The position numbers were made by a program, and so were the translations under genes. The notes beneath the pieces were generated by a model, which searched no databases, was not told the origin of the DNA, and was given only the letters and a program-made list of their open reading frames with translations. Below, one piece after another: positions 8,229 through 17,629 of a stretch of DNA of 64,000 nucleotides. Within the stretch, counting starts at the first letter, position 1. Every line of letters starts with the position of its first letter. This DNA comes from Staphylococcus piscifermentans (lineage in GTDB: Bacteria > Bacillota > Bacilli > Staphylococcales > Staphylococcaceae): positions 930,001 through 994,000 of the forward strand of contig NZ_LT906447.1 of assembly GCF_900186985.1 (NCBI RefSeq), written 5' to 3'.

Positions 8229-9187
8229 CGAAACATTTAGGAAGAAAATATCTGATTGTCATTGTGATATTGATATTAGTTTCTTTATTCTCTCTCTCAG
8301 TCGGTGCGGTGTTCGTAAATCCGCTAGAAGCTGTTAAGGGATTAATTATGCAAGATGATTTTATTATCAATGAATATAGAGAACCGCGTATGCTGGTAGG
8401 ATTGCTTGTCGGAAGCAGTATTGCTATTTCCGGTGCTGTCATTCAAGGCGTCGTGCGTAACCCATTAGCTTCTCCTGACGTTATCGGTATTACGAAAGGG
8501 GCAAGTCTAGCAGCGGTAACCGTCTTGATTTTATTTCCGAAAGCGCCTATCTATGCGTTGCCTGTAGCATCTTTCATTGGTGCGTTAGTAGTGAGCTTAA
8601 TCTTGTCTTACTTAATTGCACGTAAAGATGTACAAGGCTCTAGCTTGGCTTTAATCGGTTTAGCCATTGGTGCGATTTGTATGGCAATGGTTCAATACTT
8701 GTTAATTCGTTTCCCGCTCGAAGCGAATTTAGCACTGGTATGGCTGACTGGAAGTCTATTCGGTCGTAATATGGATCACGTATTATCAATATTGCCGTGG
8801 TTCATTGTCACAGTGCCGTTGATATTATTCTTAGCACAACGCCTAGATATCATACATCTCGGCGATCAAGTAGCAACTGCGCTTGGTACTCGAGTACGTA
8901 CCGTAAAAATGGTGATGCTTATATTAGCAGTAATGCTCGCAGGATCTTCAATCGCAGTAGTTGGCGGATTGAGTTTCCTCGGCTTGATTGCACCGCATAT
9001 TGCTAGAACCATTGTCGGTCATAAACATATTCATATCATTACGATGTCTGGTTTAATCGGAGCAATCTTGATTATTGTCAGCGACACCTTAGCACGCGGC
9101 ATTCATCCACCATTAGACATTCCTGTCGGCGTTATTATTGCGATTGTCGGTGCACCTTACTTTATTTACGTATTAAGAAAAATGTAG
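8225..9187 (+). CDS. htsC: Ferric-staphyloferrin A permease HtsC (FecCD type)
   Basis: Second FecCD-type permease subunit, 320 residues, homologous to HtsB along its length. It has REPRMLVGLLVGSSIAISGAVIQ-type helices near the N-terminus and GGLSFLGLIAPHIAR as the ATPase-coupling loop near residues 245-260. The ATG overlaps the htsB stop (ATGA), and GAGGAG lies within the end of htsB. A strong terminator follows 9 bases after the stop, closing the operon. Confidence 0.92.
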   Translation: MTKHLGRKYLIVIVILILVSLFSLSVGAVFVNPLEAVKGLIMQDDFIINEYREPRMLVGLLVGSSIAISGAVIQGVVRNPLASPDVIGITKGASLAAVTVLILFPKAPIYALPVASFIGALVVSLILSYLIARKDVQGSSLALIGLAIGAICMAMVQYLLIRFPLEANLALVWLTGSLFGRNMDHVLSILPWFIVTVPLILFLAQRLDIIHLGDQVATALGTRVRTVKMVMLILAVMLAGSSIAVVGGLSFLGLIAPHIARTIVGHKHIHIITMSGLIGAILIIVSDTLARGIHPPLDIPVGVIIAIVGAPYFIYVLRKM

Positions 9188-9195
9188 TGAAAATC

Positions 9196-9233
9196 AGAGC
9201 CGTTTCTCATGGAAGGGAAGCGGTTCTTTTTTT
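9196..9233 (+). terminator. Terminator of htsABC
   Basis: Hairpin AGAGCCGTTTC / GAAGCGGTTCT followed by seven T residues, just after the htsC stop. Confidence 0.85.
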
Positions 9234-9428
9234 ATGCAATATACATACTTTTATTTTGGAAAAAGAAGAACTTTTGAAAGAGGAATAGCCATGCATAGTG
9301 CTTTTCTTTTAATGAGAGTAGCGATTTATAATTGTAGATTTTATACATTATTTTGTATTAATATTTAATTTTCTATTGCTAACTCTCTTGATTATGCTTA
9401 TAATTGTTTTAACGAGAGGGAGAAGATT

Positions 9429-10799
9429 ATGGAAAAATATACAAAATCGCAAATTATAAAAGGACGCCTAAAATTTATTATTATGTCATTAATCGGAATT
9501 ATGCTTTTCTTAATTCCCATACCAGTGACTGAAGATGGCAAGAAACAAACTACCTTGACCGTAGCATTTTTAGCACATTGGCTGAAAGATATATTAGGAG
9601 GCTCGATGCCTTATATCTTACTGATTGTCATTACACTTTCAGGAATCCTTACTTTATTATGTTCTACTATTCTTAGAAATCGAATTAATCCTCAAGGTTT
9701 AATGAACACAGTATTCAATGTGACACCGATTTGGTTGATTGTAAGATTATTAGCGGTTGTCTTTGCCTGGATGACTTTCTTACATTTCGGTACCACAATC
9801 GTTTACTCAGATGACACAGGTAATTTAATTTTCTCAGATTTATTGCCAACCTTACTATCGGTATTTTTCTTCGCAGCTTTATTTTTACCGCTTCTACTAG
9901 AATTCGGTTTATTAGAAATGCTTGGACCGATATTCCGACCAGTCATGAGACCATTATTCACATTACCTGGCCGTTCTACTGTTGATAATTTGGCATCATT
10001 TATCGGAGATGGTACAGTAGGTGTAATTATCACTAGCCGTCAATATGAACAAGGTTTTTACTCTAGAAGAGAAGCGACGGTTATTGCGACTACTTTCAGT
10101 GTAGTATCGTTAACCTTTGCGATTGTGGTAGCTGAAACAGTCGGTATGCAGAACCATTTCTTCTATTTTTACTTAACCGTTATTGTTTCTTGTTTAGTGG
10201 CGGCAGTCATTATGCCGAGAATTTGGCCGTTACGCAATGTGCCTGATGAATACGCAGTGGAAAATAGTGAGTACAGTAAAGACGAATCTAAACCAGAAGG
10301 CGTTTCAGCTGTGCGACATGGTTTTAATTTAGCTACTGAAAAAGGAATTAAAGCACCTGGCTTTATCGATTTCTTCAAATCAGGATTAGGAACTGTTGTG
10401 GATATGTGGTTTGCAATTTTACCAGTCGTAATGACAATTGGTACCTTGGCAACAATTATAGCGACATATACGCCATTCTTTGAAATTATCGGTAAACCAT
10501 TTGTTCCGTTATTAGAGCTATTACAAATTCCTGAAGCAGGACGTGCGTCTGAAACGATGCTCGTAGGATTTGCAGATATGTTCTTACCTTCTATCTTAAT
10601 TGATGGAGTGAAAAGCCAAGTCACTTTATTTGTAGTAGGGGCATTGAGTATTTCTCAATTGATTTACTTATCTGAAGTTGGAGGCGTTATCTTAGGTTCT
10701 AAGATTCCAGTCAGTATCGGCAAATTGTTTGTCATTTTCTTACTCAGAACTATCATTGTATTACCTATTATAGCGTTAATGGCGCATTTATATTTCTAA
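9429..10799 (+). CDS. YjiH family membrane protein with nucleoside-recognition (Gate) domains
   Basis: Polytopic membrane protein of 456 residues with about ten hydrophobic segments. Two similar Gate-type stretches lie around residues 170-240 (FIGDGTVGVIITSRQYEQGFYSRREA) and 315-455. This layout fits the YjiH family; the transported substrate is unknown. The ribosome-binding site is GAGAGGGAG before the ATG. It stands alone between the hts terminator and a bidirectional terminator shared with the convergent haem oxygenase gene. Although next to htsABC, it has no Fur box and is probably not part of iron uptake. Confidence 0.75.
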   Translation: MEKYTKSQIIKGRLKFIIMSLIGIMLFLIPIPVTEDGKKQTTLTVAFLAHWLKDILGGSMPYILLIVITLSGILTLLCSTILRNRINPQGLMNTVFNVTPIWLIVRLLAVVFAWMTFLHFGTTIVYSDDTGNLIFSDLLPTLLSVFFFAALFLPLLLEFGLLEMLGPIFRPVMRPLFTLPGRSTVDNLASFIGDGTVGVIITSRQYEQGFYSRREATVIATTFSVVSLTFAIVVAETVGMQNHFFYFYLTVIVSCLVAAVIMPRIWPLRNVPDEYAVENSEYSKDESKPEGVSAVRHGFNLATEKGIKAPGFIDFFKSGLGTVVDMWFAILPVVMTIGTLATIIATYTPFFEIIGKPFVPLLELLQIPEAGRASETMLVGFADMFLPSILIDGVKSQVTLFVVGALSISQLIYLSEVGGVILGSKIPVSIGKLFVIFLLRTIIVLPIIALMAHLYF

Positions 10800-10804
10800 T
10801 AGAC

Positions 10805-10841
10805 AAGGGGGCTGTGACATTAGTTTGTCGCAACCCCCTCT
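10805..10841. terminator. Bidirectional terminator between the YjiH-like and IsdG-like genes
   Basis: AAGGGGGCTGTGACA - loop - TGTCGCAACCCCCTC, a 14-16 bp stem with one mismatch, between convergent genes. It belongs to the repeated GTGACATTAnTTTGTC hairpin family. Confidence 0.8.
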
Positions 10842-10848
10842 TTGTTTG

Positions 10849-11190
10849 CTATTCTAATTTACCAAGTGCTGTAAGAACATGAGATTTTACGAGATTGCTG
10901 CCAATAATCGGTGATTCTTTCTTTTCTTGATTATCAGATTCTTTTTTATCGGAACGTTGGTGAGCTTGTTTGAAGGCATCACTATTCTTCCAATTTTCAA
11001 AGTCTTTTTCTGAATCCCACCAAGTTGTCACATACATTTCTTCAGTATCTGCATTGTCATCTTCGATTAATGAAACTTCAACACGATTAAATCCCGGCAT
11101 CTCTTCCAACTTTGGATTAGAAGTGAAACGTGGTGCCATTTTTTCTGCGAAACCTTTTTTAACTTCAATTCTATTTGTAACGATATACAT
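10849..11190 (-). CDS. IsdG-family haem-degrading monooxygenase
   Basis: Small ABM-fold protein of 113 residues resembling staphylococcal IsdG/IsdI, which break haem open to staphylobilin and release iron. The catalytic triad is visible: Asn6 (IVTNR), Trp67 (FENWKNS) and His77 (KQAHQR), numbering from the ATG at 11190. That start has 7 bases after AAAGGAGAG, whereas the adjacent ATG at 11193 has only 4. Compared with IsdG, the segment after the His is longer and charged (KKESDNQEKK). No Fur box is visible upstream and no isd surface genes are nearby. Closeness to hts may be incidental. Confidence 0.8.
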   Translation of the reverse strand: MYIVTNRIEVKKGFAEKMAPRFTSNPKLEEMPGFNRVEVSLIEDDNADTEEMYVTTWWDSEKDFENWKNSDAFKQAHQRSDKKESDNQEKKESPIIGSNLVKSHVLTALGKLE

Positions 11191-11361
11191 CATTCATCTC
11201 TCCTTTATTTAAAATTTTCTCTCTTTATTTTTACCCTAATTGTAAATAGATTAGAAGTAAAATATATACACGGTTCACAAAAGGGTTTGTTTCAAAATTT
11301 TTAGTGGTAAAAATTATAAAGTAAAAATATGTGAAATGATCATAATGGAAGGAGGGAAGCA

Positions 11362-12459
11362 ATGCAGAAAAAAGAAGTCAGTATGGCTGAACTGTTTTTC
11401 GATTTGGTATTTGTATATGTGTTATCTACTATCAATCAAACTGTACAACATGTTTCACAATCGTTAGTAAGTTTTGAAAGTTTAGGAAAAAACTTGGTAC
11501 TATTTTTAGTGTTTTATTCAATTTGGGTTTATCATACTTTGTTGATTAACCGCTTCTTTGAGCAAAAATGGTATCAATATGTATTCCTTTTTACAGATAT
11601 GTTTTTAATTTTATGCCTTTCAAAAGCCATTAATAGTAATTTCCAAGAAACATTTATTCCTTTTGCATCGATAACTGCATGTATATACGTGAGTTTAATG
11701 GTGCAATATTTCTTGAATCATATGTTGATTAGACATCGTCTCAGCAATCGTCTGATTCGTGTCTACTTAACCGGTTTAGGCTTAACTATTATATTTTTTA
11801 TTTTAGGACTGGTATTGCCTAAAAATATAAATTTCTGGTTTTTTATGATTGGGATTATTATTGCTGTATCAAATCCAGGTGTTTGTTGGAGGGCGTCCAA
11901 ACAAAACCCGGTATTTTTCTCACATTTAACTGAACGGTTAAGTTTGTTCATGATTATATTATTCGGGGAAGGTATCGTTCAAATTGTACCGACTATTAAA
12001 CTTTCTAACTTTAATGTACTAGATATTGTATATTTCATTCTCATTGTAAGTATGTTTATCATTTATTCATTTCATTATAAAGGTAGTCTGGATCAAGAAA
12101 AAAATGATGATTCTGGGTTAATTACAATCTATATACACTTATTCATTATTTATGCTACTAATATAGTTTTCTTGATTATGCATAAAGCATTATCAGCTCA
12201 CACTTTGAGTAGTGGAGAGCAGATTGGCTATACTTTAGCATTTTGCCTGTTCTTATTCGGTATATTCATCGATACAATATTGCATCGCGATATTGATAAA
12301 GGGAAAAAGTTATATGTAGGAATCATTTTAGCAGCGACAATATTAGGTTTAGTGATAACAAATATTCACTTTATTACGATTGTAGAGATATTAGCGATAC
12401 TTTTATTATGCGGAATGTATTACGGAGAAAATAAGAGCATTTTAAATAAGTACTTATAA
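11362..12459 (+). CDS. Low-temperature-requirement A (LtrA) family membrane protein
   Basis: Membrane protein of 365 residues with about ten hydrophobic segments. The N-terminal MAELFFDLVFVYVLS matches the LtrA signature (ELFFDLVFV), and the mid-protein LSLFMIILFGEGIVQI segment is also typical. LtrA was named from a Listeria cold-growth mutant; the biochemical role is not known. GGAGGG precedes the ATG. It is monocistronic and ends at a strong bidirectional hairpin. Confidence 0.8.
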   Translation: MQKKEVSMAELFFDLVFVYVLSTINQTVQHVSQSLVSFESLGKNLVLFLVFYSIWVYHTLLINRFFEQKWYQYVFLFTDMFLILCLSKAINSNFQETFIPFASITACIYVSLMVQYFLNHMLIRHRLSNRLIRVYLTGLGLTIIFFILGLVLPKNINFWFFMIGIIIAVSNPGVCWRASKQNPVFFSHLTERLSLFMIILFGEGIVQIVPTIKLSNFNVLDIVYFILIVSMFIIYSFHYKGSLDQEKNDDSGLITIYIHLFIIYATNIVFLIMHKALSAHTLSSGEQIGYTLAFCLFLFGIFIDTILHRDIDKGKKLYVGIILAATILGLVITNIHFITIVEILAILLLCGMYYGENKSILNKYL

Positions 12460-12470
12460 TAAGAAAAAAG

Positions 12471-12501
12471 AAGCGGCCACATGTTGAGTTTGTGGCCGCT
12501 T
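12471..12501. terminator. Bidirectional terminator after the LtrA gene
   Basis: AAGCGGCCACA / TGTGGCCGCTT, an 11-bp perfect stem with a 9-base loop and A/T-rich flanks, between convergent genes. Confidence 0.82.
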
Positions 12502-12511
12502 CGTCTTTCGT

Positions 12512-12769
12512 TTATTTCGTTAACTCATTATAGACTTTTTTGTCATTAAATGTATAAATGATGTATTCGTGATCGTCAGTATCGATAATAACGCGATTTG
12601 TTTTACCGAAAGTAGTACCGATTCGTGAAACTTCTTTGCCTTCTTCAGGTACTGCGTGCAAGTCTTGATCTTCTTTTATGCTTTTGATGCTGTCTGTAGG
12701 AATTTTAATGTTAGCGACTCTCCATTGGATTCTTACTTCATTATTATCCTTTTTTACTGTCATTGCCAT
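12512..12769 (-). CDS. SunI/YnzG-like small bacterial PH-domain protein
   Basis: Protein of 85 residues, strand-rich: [19 protein letters not shown], then [20 protein letters not shown] and [14 protein letters not shown]. The pattern resembles the SunI/YnzG family of short PH-like proteins, one of which gives immunity to sublancin in B. subtilis. That role cannot be assumed here. No signal peptide or membrane segment is clear. Its promoter region is shared with the divergent metal-dependent hydrolase gene. Confidence 0.55.
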   Translation of the reverse strand: MAMTVKKDNNEVRIQWRVANIKIPTDSIKSIKEDQDLHAVPEEGKEVSRIGTTFGKTNRVIIDTDDHEYIIYTFNDKKVYNELTK

Positions 12770-12873
12770 TACAAGAACACATCCTTTTGAAATATTGTAA
12801 ATACATCATACACTATTTGGAAAACGTTTTCAACAATTATGAGATACTTTTTTGAGAATGTGTCATACTAATG

Positions 12874-12910
12874 AAAAGCGAACATACGTACCGAAAATAT
12901 GTTCGCTTTT
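12874..12910. promoter_or_regulatory. Perfect 13-bp hairpin/operator upstream of the YdjM-like gene
   Basis: AAAAGCGAACATA (12874-12886) pairs exactly with TATGTTCGCTTTT (12898-12910) across an 11-base loop. The left arm runs into CGAACATACGTACC (12879-12892), which matches the Gram-positive LexA box CGAACRNRYGTTYC at 13 of 14 positions. It lies between divergent genes, so it is not a simple 3' terminator. It could be an operator or attenuator. Confidence 0.4.
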
Positions 12911-12956
12911 GAAGGCGGATTATGGTAAAATAATAAAATCAGAAGGGAGATTAGAG

Positions 12957-13472
12957 ATGACAGGAAAAACGCACATATCATGCGGGTTTTTAATAGGAAC
13001 GCTCGCAGTAAATTATTATCATCCTGATTTGTTCAATTCTATTACAACTGTTGTCTTAGCAGTAGGTGGGAGCATGCTGCCGGATATTTGTCACACACAG
13101 AGCAAAATAGGACGTCGCTTTAAATTTTTAAGTTTTATCGTTCGTACTTTGTTCGGTCATAGAACATTTACACATTCTCTCTTATTCACATTATTAATGG
13201 CATTACTATTAACAAGTATTCATACACCAGAAATGTATTTTACAGCTTTCATCGGTGGAATGGCCTCTCACATTATCTTGGATATGTTGACACCTAGAGG
13301 CGTTAAGTTGTTATATCCATTGCCATTATCTGTTAAACTCCCCATTCAATTTAAAACGGGCGGAATGGTAGATTTATCATTAGCAACCGCATTTACTTTC
13401 GGTGGTACATATGTTATATTTCGCGAAGTTATTAATCAGTGGCTGAATCAATTTATAACCTTGCCGTTTTGA
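12957..13472 (+). CDS. YdjM-type membrane-bound metal-dependent hydrolase
   Basis: Protein of 171 residues of the LexA-regulated/YdjM hydrolase family (PF04307 type). It starts MTGKTHISCGFLIG, where the early His is typical, continues with a GSMLPDICHTQSKIG segment, HRTFTHSLLFT and GGMASHIILDMLTPRGVKLLYP. The His and Asp residues are the probable metal ligands, and about four membrane segments are present. An earlier in-frame ATG at 12852 would cross a hairpin; the ATG at 12957, with AGAAGGGAG upstream, is preferred. The E. coli relative ydjM is SOS-controlled, which gives interest to the LexA-like site upstream. Confidence 0.75.
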   Translation: MTGKTHISCGFLIGTLAVNYYHPDLFNSITTVVLAVGGSMLPDICHTQSKIGRRFKFLSFIVRTLFGHRTFTHSLLFTLLMALLLTSIHTPEMYFTAFIGGMASHIILDMLTPRGVKLLYPLPLSVKLPIQFKTGGMVDLSLATAFTFGGTYVIFREVINQWLNQFITLPF

Positions 13473-13502
13473 TAGCGTGACTTTAAAAGGTATAAATTAG
13501 AA

Positions 13503-13543
13503 TTAATCAGGATTAAGCCGAACTGATTAATATATGATATAAT
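13503..13543 (+). promoter_or_regulatory. Inverted repeat and extended -10 before the uridylyltransferase gene
   Basis: TTAATCAG (13503-13510) and CTGATTAA (13523-13530) form an 8-bp inverted repeat. TGATATAAT (13535-13543) is an extended -10 just downstream. The repeat lies where the -35 would be, so it may be an operator for an unidentified regulator. Confidence 0.45.
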
Positions 13544-13621
13544 CTTAGGGTATTAAGAGTATCGAAATATATTAATATTTTGAACACTCGTTAATCGCGG
13601 AGAAACTTAAGGAGAGGTACC

Positions 13622-14815
13622 ATGTTGGATAAGAACAAATTAGAGAAAAATAATCAACAACATTTATTAGAATATGAGAAATTAATGAGTTCGAATGAAA
13701 AAGAAAATATTGCTTCTAAATTAGAATCTTTGGATTTATCTGCTATTCAAGATATGTATCAATCACTTTACGTTGAGAAGTCGCAAAATAAAAGCAAAGA
13801 AGCAAAAGAGGCGACCGAAGTTAAATATAAAGTTAAGGACGACTATTCTAAGGAAGAGTTGGACGCATTTTATCATACAGGAATCGATGCGATTAAAGAA
13901 GGTCAATTTGCCGTTGTGCTTATGGCAGGCGGGCAAGGTACTCGATTAGGCTATGATGGACCAAAGGGTTCTTTTGAAATCGAAGGGACGAGCCTTTTCG
14001 AATTACAAGCCAAACAGTTGATTCATCTAGCAGAAGTAGCGGGTCGTAAAATTGATTGGTATATTATGACAAGCGACATCAATGATGAAGCAACACGCCA
14101 TTTCTTTGAGGAAAAGAATTATTTTGGATATGACGCCAACTCTATTCATTTCTTTAAACAGCAAAATATTGTTGCTTTAAATGAAGAAGGCAGTATCGTA
14201 TTAGGCGAAAATGGCGAAGTTATGGAAACGCCGAACGGAAACGGCGGTGTATTTAAAGCCCTTGAGGAGCAAGGTTACCTCGATAAGATGGAAGAAGACG
14301 GCATAAAATTTATATTTATGAATAATATTGATAATGTGTTAGCACGTGTACTGGATCCTGTATTTGCTGGATTTACGGTGGAGTATAATCGCGATATCAG
14401 CTCTAAATCAATCGAACCTAAACCAGGGGAGAGTGTAGGACGTTTAGTCAATATTAATTGTAAAGATGCTGTGCTTGAGTATTCAGAGTTGGATGAAGCT
14501 GAAGCGGATGCATTCCATAATGCGAATATCGGTATTCATGCTTTTAAACTTGCTTTTATACAGTCAGCTGTAGATAGAGAAATGCCTTATCATTTAGCAG
14601 TGAAGCAATTAGCACAGTTGGATGAAGATTTCGATATTGTGACAAAGCCTACTTTAAAATTTGAATTATTTTATTTTGATATCTTTAAATACGCAACAAG
14701 TTTTATCACATTGCAAGTGCCACGAGATGAAGAATTTTCACCGCTAAAAAATCGCGAAGGAAAAGATAGCGTGGAAACTGCAACTAATGATTTAAAACGC
14801 AGAAATCTTATTTAA
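13622..14815 (+). CDS. UDP-sugar pyrophosphorylase family uridylyltransferase
   Basis: Protein of 397 residues of the UDPGP/UAP1 type, transferring UMP from UTP to a sugar-1-phosphate, possibly a HexNAc-1-phosphate. The nucleotide-binding signature [18 protein letters not shown] lies near residues 100-117. [12 protein letters not shown] (around residue 200) and IGIHAFKL are further family blocks. The S. aureus orthologue sits in the same place, beside the haemolysin III and sdrM genes, and is annotated only as a probable uridylyltransferase. AGGAGAGG precedes the ATG. The next gene begins about 20 bases after its stop, so the two may be co-transcribed. Confidence 0.82.
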   Translation: MLDKNKLEKNNQQHLLEYEKLMSSNEKENIASKLESLDLSAIQDMYQSLYVEKSQNKSKEAKEATEVKYKVKDDYSKEELDAFYHTGIDAIKEGQFAVVLMAGGQGTRLGYDGPKGSFEIEGTSLFELQAKQLIHLAEVAGRKIDWYIMTSDINDEATRHFFEEKNYFGYDANSIHFFKQQNIVALNEEGSIVLGENGEVMETPNGNGGVFKALEEQGYLDKMEEDGIKFIFMNNIDNVLARVLDPVFAGFTVEYNRDISSKSIEPKPGESVGRLVNINCKDAVLEYSELDEAEADAFHNANIGIHAFKLAFIQSAVDREMPYHLAVKQLAQLDEDFDIVTKPTLKFELFYFDIFKYATSFITLQVPRDEEFSPLKNREGKDSVETATNDLKRRNLI

Positions 14816-14835
14816 CCGTAAAGGTGGAGTCATTA

Positions 14836-15519
14836 TTGAAACAGACTTCAAACACAGGAAAAGAAAACGCAATTAGCCGATTCAAGGATATTATCCCCTT
14901 ATCATTCGGAGAAGAAATTGGAAATGCTGCATCACATGGGGCTGCTGCTTTAATAACATTAATTGCCTTACCTTATGCAGCCGTACATAGTTATAACCAA
15001 GGTGGTACGTTAACGTCTGTCAGCGTGTCAATTTATGTAATCAGTATTTTTTTAATGCTGCTATCTTCTACAATTTATCATGTGATGCAAAATAATTCTT
15101 CTCATAAATATATTATGAGAATTGTGGATCACAGTATGATTTATATCGCTATTGCTGGTACGTACACTCCAGTATCATTAGTATTGGTCGGAGGATGGTT
15201 CGGCTGGATTATTATGATATTATTGTGGGGCATTACAATATGGGGTATTCTCTACAAAGCAATCGCTGAGAAAGTAAATCCCAAATTAAGTTTATTTATG
15301 TATTTAATTATGGGTTGGGTTGGAATCATCTATATTCCGATTATATGGAAAGAAGCATCATGGCAATTTATGCTATTTATTTTGCTTGGCGGTATTGCCT
15401 ATACAATCGGAGCATGGTTTTACGCTCAGAAGAATAAGCCCTATTTTCATATGATTTGGCATATCTTTATTGTAATTGCTTCATTGTGCCACTTCATCGG
15501 TATTTTGTATTATATGTAG
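14836..15519 (+). CDS. Haemolysin III / PAQR-family membrane protein
   Basis: Seven-helix membrane protein of 227 residues of the haemolysin III/YplQ/PAQR family. Signature segments are GEEIGNAASHGAAAL (residues 24-38), LSSTIYHVM with the conserved Ser and His, VDHSMIYIAIAGTYTPV, and a C-terminal HMIWHIFIV. Such conserved His and Asp residues bind a metal in PAQR hydrolases; the haemolytic label is historical. A GTG at 14824 is in frame but is part of AAGGTGGAG, which serves as the ribosome-binding site for the TTG at 14836. It follows the uridylyltransferase closely. Confidence 0.8.
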   Translation: MKQTSNTGKENAISRFKDIIPLSFGEEIGNAASHGAAALITLIALPYAAVHSYNQGGTLTSVSVSIYVISIFLMLLSSTIYHVMQNNSSHKYIMRIVDHSMIYIAIAGTYTPVSLVLVGGWFGWIIMILLWGITIWGILYKAIAEKVNPKLSLFMYLIMGWVGIIYIPIIWKEASWQFMLFILLGGIAYTIGAWFYAQKNKPYFHMIWHIFIVIASLCHFIGILYYM

Positions 15520-15531
15520 ATAGAATGAAAC

Positions 15532-15591
15532 AGAGGATGGAACTTTAAATGACAATCAGAAAGGGTTGTTTTAAAGTTGCCAACCTCTTTC
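15532..15591 (+). terminator. Terminator after the haemolysin III gene
   Basis: AGAGGATGGAACTTTAAA pairs with TTTAAAGTTGCCAACCTCTTT around a 22-base loop; an imperfect, long stem ending in a T-rich stretch. Confidence 0.65.
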
Positions 15592-15640
15592 TTATTGTAA
15601 GAATCCAAGAAAAGAGATTAAGAAAAGAGGAATTCGTTTT

Positions 15641-16978
15641 ATGAAATTGAAATCAATTGGGGTAGTGACTGCGCTAGTATTGATTATGTTCATGTCAGCC
15701 ATTGAAACATCGATTATTTCTTTAGCACTGCCTACAATTAAACAAGATTTAAATGTAACAGCTTCAATTTCTTTAGTGTTCTCAGTTTATTTTATAGCAC
15801 TTGTGATTGTGAATCCTTTAGTAGGAGAGTTCTTGTCACGCTTTAAACTTATTTATGTGACGATAACGGGATTGTTGTTATTTAGTATCGGAAGTTTGTT
15901 TTCAGGATTAAGCAGTACATTTACATTATTAATTATCTCTCGCTTTGTGCAAGGTCTTGGCGCAGGGATTATGATGGTATTAAGCCAAATCGTTCCCAAA
16001 TTAGCTTTTGAAATTCCTTTAAGATATAAGATCGTGGGGATTGTCGGAAGCGTTTGGGGGATTTCAAGCATTATTGGTCCTTTATTAGGCGGGGGAATTT
16101 TAGAATTTGCAACATGGCATTGGTTGTTCTTCATTAACATTCCGATTGCAGTGATTGCAGCTATCCTTGCCTTCATCACTTTTCATTTTGATGAAGACAA
16201 AGTTGAAAACGAAGAACCTTTTGACAGCAAAGGACTTTCCTTTTTTTACTTAACATTAATCTTTATTGTCGGAGCAGTCACAACACCCCTTCCGATTTGG
16301 TTAAAAATCATTACTTTCATTATTGGTGCAGTTATAGCTTATAAATTGTTTAAGGTAGAAAAGAAAATGCGTGTTCCGTTTCTTCCTGTATCTGAATTCA
16401 ACCGCACAATTACGTTAGTGTTCGTTACTGACTTTATGTATGCCATGATCTTAATGGGTTATAATTTATATATGCCGATCTATTTACAAGAAGAGTTAGG
16501 ATTATCACCGTTGCAAAGTGGTTTCGTAGTATTTCCTATTTCTGTAGCTTGGCTAGTTATTAATTTCAATCTGCATCGTATTGAGGCGAATATAACTAGA
16601 AAAACACTTTATATCGGTGCGTTCGCTTCGTTACTGGTATGCAGTATTCTTATATTTGCTACTCATGCAGCTCCGGTATTATTAGCTGTTACATTATTGC
16701 TTGCAGGTGCGAGTTTCGGTGTGGTTTACACGAAAGACAGTGTGATAGTGCAAGAAGAAACATCTCCAAATGAGATGAAACGCATGATGTCTTTCTATTC
16801 ATTATCGAAAAATCTTGGTAATTCCATCGGTTCTACTATTATGGGTGGTATTTATACCATGCCGTTTGTGGTAGGAGGCGCACGTATTCTTAATAACGTG
16901 ACGCTGATTATAGTGTTTATTTTAATCCTTTTCGCACTATGGTGGACTCTGTATAAAAATAATAAATCAGAAGCCTGA
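15641..16978 (+). CDS. sdrM: Multidrug efflux MFS transporter SdrM
   Basis: MFS drug/proton antiporter of 445 residues. The N-terminal ALPTIKQDLNV block and a GSVWGISSIIGPLLGG motif-C helix (around residues 128-143) mark the drug-efflux branch. In S. aureus SdrM exports norfloxacin, acriflavine and ethidium. The assignment also rests on position: uridylyltransferase - hlyIII - sdrM - sepA - lmrS is the S. aureus order. AAGAGGAA precedes the ATG. A hairpin with weak U-run separates it from sepA. Confidence 0.8.
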   Translation: MKLKSIGVVTALVLIMFMSAIETSIISLALPTIKQDLNVTASISLVFSVYFIALVIVNPLVGEFLSRFKLIYVTITGLLLFSIGSLFSGLSSTFTLLIISRFVQGLGAGIMMVLSQIVPKLAFEIPLRYKIVGIVGSVWGISSIIGPLLGGGILEFATWHWLFFINIPIAVIAAILAFITFHFDEDKVENEEPFDSKGLSFFYLTLIFIVGAVTTPLPIWLKIITFIIGAVIAYKLFKVEKKMRVPFLPVSEFNRTITLVFVTDFMYAMILMGYNLYMPIYLQEELGLSPLQSGFVVFPISVAWLVINFNLHRIEANITRKTLYIGAFASLLVCSILIFATHAAPVLLAVTLLLAGASFGVVYTKDSVIVQEETSPNEMKRMMSFYSLSKNLGNSIGSTIMGGIYTMPFVVGGARILNNVTLIIVFILILFALWWTLYKNNKSEA

Positions 16979-16980
16979 AG

Positions 16981-17009
16981 AAATATCCCGTGGTGAAGCG
17001 GGATATTTT
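16981..17009 (+). terminator. Hairpin between sdrM and sepA
   Basis: AAATATCCCG / CGGGATATTT, a 10-bp perfect stem with a 9-base loop. The T run is short, so termination may be partial. Confidence 0.6.
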
Positions 17010-17082
17010 AATTTATAGAGAGGTTTTTATTGTGTTATGATACATGTGTAAAAAATTACCGTAAAGAAAGAGGTGAGGATGC

Positions 17083-17550
17083 TTGAAATTTTTTAAAAAC
17101 AACTTTTTCAATCTTATATCTACTTTAATTGTTATCTTAGTGTTTGTGATTTCGGGTGCGATATTCCTCACACTTTTAGGTTTTGTATTATATGGGTTAA
17201 GTAGACTGCTTATTTTCTTTCATCTAGGGTATTTTGGTTATAATAAAGGTTTTTACCAAAATCTATTTTATTATGGCAGTTATATTGTACTCGGTTACTT
17301 TACAATGTTTACCGTAGAATATCTAATGGATTACTTTAAAAAGAAATTACCGCAGAGTCCATATTTTCACGGTGCAATTTTCCATCTGATTTCCTATTCT
17401 GTTACTACAGTGATGTTCTTTTTCATTGTGCACATTCATTATGTATATATAAATATTGATTATTGGGTTATTATGTTGATTATAGCTTTCTTATATATAT
17501 GTAAAGAAGTATTTTATCCAGATAGCGAAAATCTAAATAGAAATAAGTAA
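17083..17550 (+). CDS. sepA: Multidrug resistance efflux pump SepA
   Basis: Small four-helix membrane protein of 155 residues. The sequence lines up with S. aureus SepA nearly end to end (157 residues there), for example [41 protein letters not shown] and [12 protein letters not shown]. SepA in S. aureus is linked to low-level export of antiseptics and dyes such as acriflavine. Translation starts at TTG 17083, with AGGTGAGG about 5 bases upstream. It lies between two MFS efflux genes, as in S. aureus. Confidence 0.9.
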   Translation: MKFFKNNFFNLISTLIVILVFVISGAIFLTLLGFVLYGLSRLLIFFHLGYFGYNKGFYQNLFYYGSYIVLGYFTMFTVEYLMDYFKKKLPQSPYFHGAIFHLISYSVTTVMFFFIVHIHYVYINIDYWVIMLIIAFLYICKEVFYPDSENLNRNK

Positions 17551-17629
17551 TCTCCGCAAGCAATTAGTTTGCTTTGCTAACCTTTATTATTGCATCATAA
17601 CAAAGGTAAGTACGAAAAGGAGTGTTTAA

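Noticed and set aside
9291..9368. 25-residue frame with AGAGGAA upstream after the htsABC terminator
   Set aside because: No family, no supporting promoter; chance is likely in AT-rich DNA.
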